Of a stretch of DNA of 13,982 bases, positions 5,357 to 11,442 are shown in pieces. How positions within the stretch are numbered: the stretch's first letter is position 1; each line of letters opens with the position of its first letter. The stretch is from CAYWJA01 sp964458485 (lineage in GTDB: Bacteria; Patescibacteriota; Gracilibacteria; UM-FILTER-43-11), in contig CAYWJA010000038.1 of NCBI GenBank assembly GCA_964458485.1, positions 1-13,982 of the forward strand, read 5' to 3'. The notes under the pieces were generated by a model. It was given only the letters and a program-made list of their open reading frames with translations, was not told the DNA's origin and made no database searches. Position numbers and translations under genes: made by a program.

Positions 5357-7060
5357 ATGAAACAGAAAAAACCCGATAATACCGAACAAGGTTATCCTTC
5401 TGCACCTGAGCCTGCAGGGCAGGATTCCGAGGATATACCAGGAGCCTTACAAGTATGTGATACAGTATTAGATGCAGGTGAGAACGTAGACCCGACAGGA
5501 GATACATTTTTTGCAGAGAATACTCCAACCCCAGCCCCAGCCCCAACCCCAACCCCAACCCCAGATCCATCCAGGGATATTTTAATGAGTGGCAGTGAGT
5601 TACCAGAAAAAACAGAGCGAGAGGTAATTATTAATTACACCGAAGAACAAAGTGGAGAGGATGGAATGTCGCCAGAAGAAAGCAGGATAGACGATGCTCA
5701 AAATCCAGAACAGTCACAGACAAGTCCAGATAAATTACAGACAGGGATTTTGGGAACAGTCCTTGATTCCAGATATCGAATATTAGATACAATAGGCGAA
5801 GGCGGTATGGGCATGGTTGTAAGAGGGCATGATATGAGACTGGAAACAGAAGTAGCTGTTAAAGTTCTTCATTCAGACCTCTTAAGCGAAGAAAGTCAAA
5901 GGACGCGTTTTAAAAACGAGGCAAAAACACTTGCTGCACTTGGTAATCCGCACATAGTAAATGTAATTGATATAAACGAAACACCTGAGGGCAAGCTATA
6001 TTTTGTTATGGAGTTTATAAGAGGAGATAGCTTGAGTGGTGTTTTAGAGAAAAATGAAGGACCTTTTACATGGATGAGGGCTGCAGAGATTATATTGCAA
6101 ATTTGTGATGCTATGCAGGCAGCACATGATGAGGGAATAGTACATCGGGATTTAAAACCAGAAAATATTCTCCTAGACAGTAAAACCACTAGGCTAGATT
6201 TTGTAAAAATATTAGACTTTGGTATTGCTAAGGATATAAAAGTCCCTAATAGCAACCTTACTGCAACTGGTATGGTATTTGGCACTCCTGGATATTTATC
6301 TCCCGAGCAAGCAAGGGGGCAAACCGTAGATCATAGAGTAGATATATTTCAATTGGGGATAATAATGTATGAATTACTGACTGGAACAGGTCCTTTTGAG
6401 CCAGAGTCAGATTCGCTTGCTGATATTATAGTTGCACATTTAACAGGAGATCCAATACCATTGTTGGAGGCTAACCCAAATGCTGATATTGATGCTGATA
6501 TTGAAGCTATGGTCATGAAGTGTTTAGAAAAAAATCCTGATGATCGTTTTCAATCTATGAATGATTTAGCAGCAACAGTTAGAAGAATAAAGGCCAAGAG
6601 GGAAAAACAAAGTCCAACTATTTTAGGCATGGAGGGTCTAGTGCCACTTGGGCACAGGACAGCTGGTATAAGTAGGGAAATACATAAATTTCCTGTAACA
6701 ATACGTAGGTTGATACTCGGCTTAGGCATAGGAGTTGTATTAGTAGGCGGAGGCGGTTTATGGTATTTAATGTCAGATGGTCAATCACCCAAAAAATATG
6801 CAAAACAACCCTTGACATCTCCTGACCCAGATTTTGGCAAACGCAAATCTCCTGACACTGGTATGTCGCCTAGGTTAGATGCATTGGCTCCAGATTCGAA
6901 TAGGCCAGATTCTATAGTTAATAAGCCGGATATCGGCGTTGCGCCACCTCCACCGGACAAAAGAATAAGGAAAAAACCTAAAATTAAGAATGGAACAAGG
7001 AAGCCACGACCAAAAGTCAAACTTAAGCCAGGGGAGCTTCCGGAAGATCCTGGTGTTTAA
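5357..7060 (+). CDS. Membrane Ser/Thr protein kinase (Hanks type, PknB-like)
   Basis: A 567-residue eukaryotic-like Ser/Thr kinase. Residues 1-130 are a Pro/Thr- and acid-rich cytoplasmic region with a TP/AP repeat (56-70). The kinase domain (about 140-412) is complete: Gly loop GEGGMG (147-152), Lys169 in AVKVL, Glu188 of helix C, catalytic HRDLKPEN (263-270), DFG (287-289), and GTPGYLSPEQ (309-318) ending the activation loop. All catalytic residues are present, so it should be active. One membrane helix (about 451-471) follows, then an outside tail of about 95 residues rich in Pro, Lys and Arg. There are no PASTA repeats, so ligand sensing differs from the PknB cell-wall kinases, or the tail only contacts the wall. 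No cognate phosphatase or substrate gene is visible. ATG at 5357, no Shine-Dalgarno sequence. Confidence 0.95.
   Translation: MKQKKPDNTEQGYPSAPEPAGQDSEDIPGALQVCDTVLDAGENVDPTGDTFFAENTPTPAPAPTPTPTPDPSRDILMSGSELPEKTEREVIINYTEEQSGEDGMSPEESRIDDAQNPEQSQTSPDKLQTGILGTVLDSRYRILDTIGEGGMGMVVRGHDMRLETEVAVKVLHSDLLSEESQRTRFKNEAKTLAALGNPHIVNVIDINETPEGKLYFVMEFIRGDSLSGVLEKNEGPFTWMRAAEIILQICDAMQAAHDEGIVHRDLKPENILLDSKTTRLDFVKILDFGIAKDIKVPNSNLTATGMVFGTPGYLSPEQARGQTVDHRVDIFQLGIIMYELLTGTGPFEPESDSLADIIVAHLTGDPIPLLEANPNADIDADIEAMVMKCLEKNPDDRFQSMNDLAATVRRIKAKREKQSPTILGMEGLVPLGHRTAGISREIHKFPVTIRRLILGLGIGVVLVGGGGLWYLMSDGQSPKKYAKQPLTSPDPDFGKRKSPDTGMSPRLDALAPDSNRPDSIVNKPDIGVAPPPPDKRIRKKPKIKNGTRKPRPKVKLKPGELPEDPGV
5525..5564 (+). 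repeat. Hexanucleotide repeat coding for Thr-Pro/Ala-Pro
   Basis: Six units of CCAACC or CCAGCC type in a row, then CCAG, inside the kinase gene (codons for residues 56-70). A six-base unit keeps the frame, so slippage would change linker length without switching the gene off. The long Gly-Leu reading on the other strand is only its shadow. Confidence 0.85.
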
Positions 7061-7269
7061 TATTTGAATGACACTAAACAAAAACCTGATATTTGTAGTA
7101 TTTTTTGGTTGGGCATATTTATAAAATTTAAGAATATTATTGTAGCATATATTTAATGAAAGGCAACTAATTGCTTGAGAATTATGCTGTTTTGGGTGTA
7201 TCCTTAACCTAGGAATCAATACTACATTATTCTGAATTCTAATTCTTGAATCCTGACTCTTATTTCAAA

Positions 7270-7755
7270 ATGAAACTTTCATATATAAAAGGCCTTAGCT
7301 TTGGTCTGACCTCCGGCATCATCACTACGCTTGGTATGATGGTGGGTTTGCATGCCGGAACGCATTCCAGGTTGGCCGTTATAGGAGGAGTTTTAATGAT
7401 CGCCATTGCAGATGCTTTTTCTGATGCGCTTGGTATCCATGTTTCTGAAGAGTCAGAAAATAAGCATACAAAAAAAGAAATCTGGGAATCAACAATATCC
7501 ACATTTATATCTAAATTTATTTTTGCACTGACATTTTTGATACCGATCTTACTATTCAGCCTATCTGTCGCTATTTGGGTCAGTATAGGATGGGGGTTCT
7601 TATGGTTAGGCTTAATAAGTTATTTAATGTCATTAGACCAAAAAGAACCCGCCTGGCATATTATTGGTGAGCACTGGGGAATTGCCCTAATCGTAATATT
7701 AATCACCCACTATGTTGGCAAGTGGATATCCGCAACTTTTGGAGTACTTACTTAA
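7270..7755 (+). CDS. VIT1/CCC1-like membrane protein, short form
   Basis: A 161-residue polytopic membrane protein resembling the VIT/CCC1 iron-manganese transporter family. About five helices can be drawn: 8-28, 34-56, 79-98, 99-121 and 134-156. The region FGLTSGIITTLGMMVGL and then AIADAFSDALGIHVSEESE follow the family's first two helices and the stretch entering its cytoplasmic metal-binding loop. That loop is short here but rich in Glu and His (EESENKHTKKEIWE). The usual Asp in helix 1 (DG) is replaced by Ser15, so metal transport is uncertain. I chose the ATG at 7270; the upstream TTG at 7246 adds eight residues from a low-complexity spacer. The 209-base spacer before it shows no clear promoter or kinase terminator. 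Its stop overlaps that of the convergent DUF202 gene. Confidence 0.75.
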   Translation: MKLSYIKGLSFGLTSGIITTLGMMVGLHAGTHSRLAVIGGVLMIAIADAFSDALGIHVSEESENKHTKKEIWESTISTFISKFIFALTFLIPILLFSLSVAIWVSIGWGFLWLGLISYLMSLDQKEPAWHIIGEHWGIALIVILITHYVGKWISATFGVLT

Positions 7756-8057
7756 ATCTTTTTAATCCTTTTTTTGTTATATTTTATAGAATGAATCATA
7801 TTGCGAACTTTAAAGTATCTATGTATCCCTAGTATTATATAGATAACACCAAGTGGTATAAATATCCATCCAACAATAGTTAAAATTTGTGAATCAAAGA
7901 ATTTAATAAAAGTGACACCAGCGACAAAAAGAGTTAAAGAGGTGCGAAGAGAGCCTAGCCACGTTCTTTCATTCGATAAAAATGTACGATGCGCTGCCAA
8001 ATAATCGCGCAATATCATTTCACCTTTATGATATTTATTATGTGCTTTTTCGATCAT
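7752..8057 (-). CDS. DUF202 (YidH-type) membrane protein
   Basis: A 101-residue protein of the DUF202 family. The signature lies at residues 19-42: YLAAHRTFLSNERTWLGSLR and then TSLTLF, the family's LAxxRTxLAxERTxLAxxRT pattern. Two membrane helices follow (about 38-54 and 57-79), then a basic tail (KYNKKRIKKI). Biochemical function of DUF202 is unknown; members are small inner-membrane proteins. The stop codon shares bases with that of the convergent VIT/CCC1-like gene: 7752-7755 reads TTAA and supplies both TAA stops. There is no terminator between the two, so their transcripts probably overlap. Confidence 0.85.
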   Translation of the reverse strand: MIEKAHNKYHKGEMILRDYLAAHRTFLSNERTWLGSLRTSLTLFVAGVTFIKFFDSQILTIVGWIFIPLGVIYIILGIHRYFKVRNMIHSIKYNKKRIKKI

Positions 8058-8154
8058 TTTTTTATTATTTATTTGTTATACATTATTCATTATTACTTAT
8101 TATTTATTATCCAGCAAGTGTCTAAAGTTAGTTAATAAAAAAATAAAGAATGAG

Positions 8155-8493
8155 TTAGAGCGAAAGATAAATAAAAAGTATAAGAACAATAACTAGTGTG
8201 CTAGCTACAATGCTCGGTAAAATATTTAATTCAAAAACATAATTTATATAAATTGGCAGAAGTATAAGTGAAACACCAACAGGTATAAGCTTGTAGTAAT
8301 CTGGCAGTACTAAGATTAAAAATATTATAAAAAAAGTGATTATGGCACTTGTCCACATTGCTATTGATGTGATGTTTATATCTATAACCCAAGATACCAA
8401 TAAGGTTGTAGAAAAAATAACAGCACCAATAATCATTGACACCAAAATGCTCAGAAAAATCCTATTCCATGGTGATTTGTCTTGTTTAAACAT
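8155..8493 (-). CDS. Small four-helix membrane protein, unknown function
   Basis: A 112-residue very hydrophobic protein; no family recognised. A short polar start (MFKQDKSPWNR) precedes four likely membrane helices at about 12-36, 43-64, 67-88 and 90-111. There are no charged residues near the C-terminus, and only Asp38, Asp65, Lys68 and Glu88 are charged after the first helix. No catalytic or binding motif is visible. The gene lies 97 bases upstream of the DUF202 gene on the same strand and may be co-transcribed with it. Directly upstream is a six-copy 12-bp tandem repeat (8512-8588). A short ORF through that repeat ends 8 bases inside this gene, which could couple their translation. Confidence 0.6.
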   Translation of the reverse strand: MFKQDKSPWNRIFLSILVSMIIGAVIFSTTLLVSWVIDINITSIAMWTSAIITFFIIFLILVLPDYYKLIPVGVSLILLPIYINYVFELNILPSIVASTLVIVLILFIYLSL

Positions 8494-8511
8494 AATTTAT
8501 ATCTCTATTTA

Positions 8512-8588
8512 GATCCCCCATTGGATCCCCCATTGGATCCCCCATTGGATCCCCCATTGGATCCCCCATTGGATCCCCCATTGGATCC
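8512..8588. repeat. 12-bp tandem repeat, six copies plus part
   Basis: Six identical copies of GATCCCCCATTG (8512-8583) and a five-base partial copy fill most of the 105-base spacer between the LOG gene stop and the four-helix membrane gene. Each junction makes the palindrome GGATCC, and neighbouring GGATCC sites can pair as 6-bp hairpins with 6-base loops. On the minus strand the repeat reads in frame as Met-Gly-Asp-Pro. Copies are exact, which suggests recent or continuing slippage. Confidence 0.97.
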
Positions 8589-8598
8589 ACAATAGGCT

Positions 8599-9225
8599 TT
8601 AATCCATTTTATAGTGTTTAAATTTTGTGCAAAAATTACTACTGCCATTATCATGTTCTTTTTTTACTTTTCTAAGAATTTTAATAACTTCAGTACAGTT
8701 TTTTGCTAAAAATAATGGGTTCATTTCATCTGGACTAATAAGCCTTTTTTTTAGCGGTCCTTTCTCAATCCATTCAACAAGACCTTTCCACATATTACTC
8801 ATAAAAATAATTGGTATAGGCTTAATATGTTTTACCTGCACAAGTTGCCATGTATAAAAAAGTTCCAGCATTGTTCCAACACCTCCAGGTGCGATAATAA
8901 CTGCATTGGAAAGCTCCATAAAGCCCTCTAATCTATTTGAAAAACGCTTGAAATCTTTTTGGATATCCAAATGTTTATTAGACATCTGTTCTCTTGGGAG
9001 CTCAATGGTCAAACCATAAGAATTTAAATCGGACCTTTTCCGACCTTCTTTATGACCTTTGTTTGCAGCTTCCATAATTCCAGGACCTCCACCAGTTACA
9101 ATATCATAATTCTCCTGTGCAATCATGCGGGCTAGACTATAAATTTGTTGGTATTCCGGATCATTTGGCTTTAACCTTGCTGATCCGAAGATAGTTACAC
9201 GAAAGTGTTTTTTGTTTATTTTCAT
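8599..9225 (-). CDS. LOG-family nucleotide 5'-monophosphate phosphoribohydrolase
   Basis: A 208-residue Rossmann-fold protein of the LOG (TIGR00730, 'lysine decarboxylase-like') family. Seen: FGSAR (13-17), TGGGPGIMEAAN (44-55), the catalytic Arg of RFSNRLEGF (Arg98), and the hallmark PGGVGTMLELF (113-123) with catalytic Glu121. Family chemistry: hydrolysis of the N-glycosidic bond of a nucleoside 5'-monophosphate, giving base and ribose 5-phosphate. Plant and some bacterial members act on cytokinin nucleotides; bacterial PpnN acts on purine nucleotides. The true substrate here cannot be told. Ribose 5-phosphate is also a transketolase substrate, and the transketolase gene lies 81 bases upstream on the same strand, so a metabolic link is possible. 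Repeat-filled spacers flank it on both sides. No Shine-Dalgarno sequence. Confidence 0.92.
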   Translation of the reverse strand: MKINKKHFRVTIFGSARLKPNDPEYQQIYSLARMIAQENYDIVTGGGPGIMEAANKGHKEGRKRSDLNSYGLTIELPREQMSNKHLDIQKDFKRFSNRLEGFMELSNAVIIAPGGVGTMLELFYTWQLVQVKHIKPIPIIFMSNMWKGLVEWIEKGPLKKRLISPDEMNPLFLAKNCTEVIKILRKVKKEHDNGSSNFCTKFKHYKMD

Positions 9226-9234
9226 TTATTCGGG

Positions 9235-9302
9235 TCGTGGCTAGAATAGTGGCTAGAATAGTGGATTCTATTCCACAATCCTAGCTACAACCCTAGCTAC
9301 AA
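9235..9302. repeat. Hairpin element with 12-bp duplication in both arms
   Basis: Left: GTGGCTAGAATA twice in tandem (9237-9248, 9249-9260). Centre: GTGGA/TCCAC hairpin (9261-9276). Right: CCTAGCTACAA twice at 12-base spacing (9280-9290, 9292-9302), an imperfect reverse complement of the left units. The whole is an imperfect palindrome filling the transketolase-LOG spacer. No U-run follows on the minus strand, so it is not a clear terminator. Confidence 0.8.
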
Positions 9303-9306
9303 TTCG

Positions 9307-11235
9307 TTATAAATTAATACAATTCTCCTCCAAATCCTTTACCCCAATACCAGCAGAATCATAAAGTTCCATTGGCTTGCCAGATAGCTGATATTCCTCA
9401 ACCGCCATATTTTTAATTTTTATTGAAAGGCCTTCTTGCGCAATAACTTTATTAATTTGTGCTGCATATCCAGTATGTGGATTATGATCTTCAACGGTAA
9501 TTAGCTTACCAGTCTTATTTAGAGATGCAACAAGAGCCTCCTTATCAATTTGTCTAATAGAACTTACAGCCAATAAATCCATGCTTCGACCTTGCTCAGC
9601 ACCAGCATTTTTTAATTTATCTGCAACTTCCACCGCCTGTGAAACCATTGAGCCAGCTGCAACTACTGTTACACTATCGCCAGCTCTCAAATGATCCATT
9701 TTTCCGTATTCAAATTTATAATTTTCATCATAAAAAGGTGTTCCATCTTCTTTTAAAATAACTTCAAATTTATGACGACCCATCCTTACATAAAAATTGC
9801 CGTAATGAGACGCAATAAATCGGATTATCCGATCAGTTTGGTTTGGGTCTGCAGGCTCTAAAATATGTGTGTTAAAAAGCCCAAGCAAAGAACCCATATC
9901 ATCAACGGTTTGATGGGTCGGCCCATCTTCGCCAACAGAAAGTCCGCAATGGGTTGATACCATTTTTACATTTGTCTGATTGATATCGTTAAGGCGTGCC
10001 TGATCTTTTGCGCGACTAGACATAAATACCCCAAAGGTAGAAGCAAATGGGATAAATCCGGATACACTCAATCCTCCGGCAAAACTAACCATATGCTGTT
10101 CTGCAATTCCAACCTCAAACACTCTTTCCGGAAATTCTTTTTGCATTACTGTTGTTTTAACAGAACCCCCGAGGTCAGCGGTCATAGCAACTATATTCGG
10201 ATTTAGCTTTGCAAGATCCAAAAGTGCCTTACCATAAGCTCCACGACAATCAGCCTTTGTGCCTGCAGGTAAAATATTTGGCGTGCCAGTTTGCACATCC
10301 TCCATAGGCTTTAATTGGTCTGGAAAATCAGGTGTTGGCGGATTCCATTTAACAAGTTTTCTGAATTCATCAAGCTCTGTTTTTTCTTCATCAGAAATTT
10401 TAAGTTGTCCAGCTAGCTCAGATTCTGCCTGCTCTGGCTTTGGCGGAATTCCATGCCATGTAGATTTTATAGCAGCGCCATCTGGCTCCATAAAAGTAAC
10501 GCCTTTCCCCATCACAGTTTTTCCGATTATCACTGTTGGCTTATCTGATTCATAACTTTTACCAACCGCATCCCACATTGCAGTATGATCATGTCCGTTA
10601 ACCTCCAAAACATTCCAATTACCAGATTCAAAAATCGCCTTTAAATTAATTGGCATTGTTTTTTCCAGGCTATCTGTAAGCTGAACCTGATTATAATCCA
10701 CAAATAATGTGTAGTTATCCAATTTATATTTATTCGCAAAATGCATCATCTCGTAAACCTGCCCTTCATCACATTCACCATCGCCGACTAACCCGAAAAC
10801 GCGACGGTTTCCTTTTTTTAACTTATCTGCCACGGCAAAACCAGTTGCAACAGAAACACCAATTCCGAGCGGTCCGGTTCCATATAAAATACCTGGCACA
10901 TGGCGGGTTATATGCCCTTCATAAATTTTACCAACCTTTCTAAAGTCATTAATTACCTCTTCACGCGGGATGTATCCCATTTCTGCGAGAATACTATAAA
11001 CACCCGCAGACACATGCCCGTTAGAAACTACGACGTCTTCGCCAGTTTGACTAATAATAAATGCATAAATTAACGACAAATAGTCAATTACAGAACATGC
11101 CCCGCCAGGATGACCTGATTGCGCATTTGCAACCATTGCAACAATTGAATGTCGACAACTTTTGCTTAATGTATTTAGGAAATTAATGTGATCATCTTGT
11201 AGTGGCTGACCGATTTGAGGGAATTGATTGAACAT
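9307..11235 (-). CDS. tkt: Transketolase, complete single-chain enzyme
   Basis: A 642-residue thiamine-diphosphate enzyme moving two-carbon units between sugar phosphates in the non-oxidative pentose phosphate pathway. N-terminal half: SGHPGG (40-45, with His42), EGHITRHVPG (106-115), TGPLGIG (120-126) and the cofactor-binding GDGECDEG (151-158) with its distant Asn182. C-terminal half: pyrimidine domain from about 325, with the catalytic Glu379 in VGIAEQHMVSFAGG, SVGEDGPTHQ (433-442), and the transketolase C-terminal domain from about 515. Length is normal for a fused enzyme (620-670). The wording recalls the archaeal-type split enzymes joined in one chain more than E. coli TktA; that is by eye. 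It would link to ribose 5-phosphate supply, as does the LOG enzyme downstream. The ATG is 15 bases from a TATAAT with no good -35. Confidence 0.96.
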   Translation of the reverse strand: MFNQFPQIGQPLQDDHINFLNTLSKSCRHSIVAMVANAQSGHPGGACSVIDYLSLIYAFIISQTGEDVVVSNGHVSAGVYSILAEMGYIPREEVINDFRKVGKIYEGHITRHVPGILYGTGPLGIGVSVATGFAVADKLKKGNRRVFGLVGDGECDEGQVYEMMHFANKYKLDNYTLFVDYNQVQLTDSLEKTMPINLKAIFESGNWNVLEVNGHDHTAMWDAVGKSYESDKPTVIIGKTVMGKGVTFMEPDGAAIKSTWHGIPPKPEQAESELAGQLKISDEEKTELDEFRKLVKWNPPTPDFPDQLKPMEDVQTGTPNILPAGTKADCRGAYGKALLDLAKLNPNIVAMTADLGGSVKTTVMQKEFPERVFEVGIAEQHMVSFAGGLSVSGFIPFASTFGVFMSSRAKDQARLNDINQTNVKMVSTHCGLSVGEDGPTHQTVDDMGSLLGLFNTHILEPADPNQTDRIIRFIASHYGNFYVRMGRHKFEVILKEDGTPFYDENYKFEYGKMDHLRAGDSVTVVAAGSMVSQAVEVADKLKNAGAEQGRSMDLLAVSSIRQIDKEALVASLNKTGKLITVEDHNPHTGYAAQINKVIAQEGLSIKIKNMAVEEYQLSGKPMELYDSAGIGVKDLEENCINL

Positions 11236-11276
11236 AAAGTTATTATATTTTTTAAATATTAATCTGATATTCTATT

Positions 11277-11350
11277 TGTCATCCTGAATTTAGTTCAGGA
11301 TCCATCGTTTACCAGCAAACGGTGGATCCCAAATCAAGTTTGGGATGACA
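11277..11350. repeat. 74-bp cloverleaf-like palindromic element
   Basis: An outer stem TGTCATCC/GGATGACA (11277-11284 with 11343-11350), 8 bp and exact, encloses three hairpins in a row: CCTGAA/TTCAGG (11283-11288, 11294-11299, sharing two bases with the outer stem), CCATCGTTT/AAACGGTGG (11302-11310, 11317-11325, one G-T) and CCCAAA/TTTGGG (11328-11333, 11339-11344, again sharing two bases). The overlaps mean outer stem and end hairpins partly compete. It sits in the 207-base spacer between the 541-residue gene and transketolase. I recall TGTCATCC-TGAA-type palindromes as dispersed elements in many unrelated bacteria. Not a tRNA: no anticodon or T-arm pattern. Confidence 0.85.
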
Positions 11351-11442
11351 AAGGGGAATTCAGAAATTATCAATTATTTTTACAACAATAAAGATACTAC
11401 GAAATACCCCTAGGAGGCAAATAGTTAATATATACAGAGAGT

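Noticed and set aside
5136..5570. Minus-strand ORF with a Gly-Leu repeat start
   Set aside because: It is the complement of the kinase gene's Pro-rich hexanucleotide repeat and runs across a promoter region and the 30-bp palindrome; no protein-like features beyond the repeat.
7061..7269. Terminator for the kinase gene and promoter for the VIT/CCC1-like gene
   Set aside because: T-runs are present but no stable GC stem precedes them, and no -35/-10 pair at proper spacing was found; the spacer is AT-rich low-complexity sequence.
8512..8588. CRISPR array
   Set aside because: The 12-bp units are directly adjacent with no spacers, and no cas gene is present.
11242..11247. TATAAT as -10 of the transketolase gene
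   Set aside because: No acceptable -35 at 16-18 bases and only 6 bases between the hexamer and the ATG; it would need leaderless transcription. Possible, but unsupported.
11277..11350. tRNA or tRNA-like gene, because of the cloverleaf shape
   Set aside because: No T-arm GGTTC-type sequence, no D-arm pattern, no CCA or proper acceptor stem; all arms are AT/GC palindromes of a dispersed-repeat kind.
11412..11417. AGGAGG on the plus strand as a ribosome binding site
   Set aside because: The next ATG, at 11444, begins a reading of only a few codons and no longer frame follows, so it is taken as chance.
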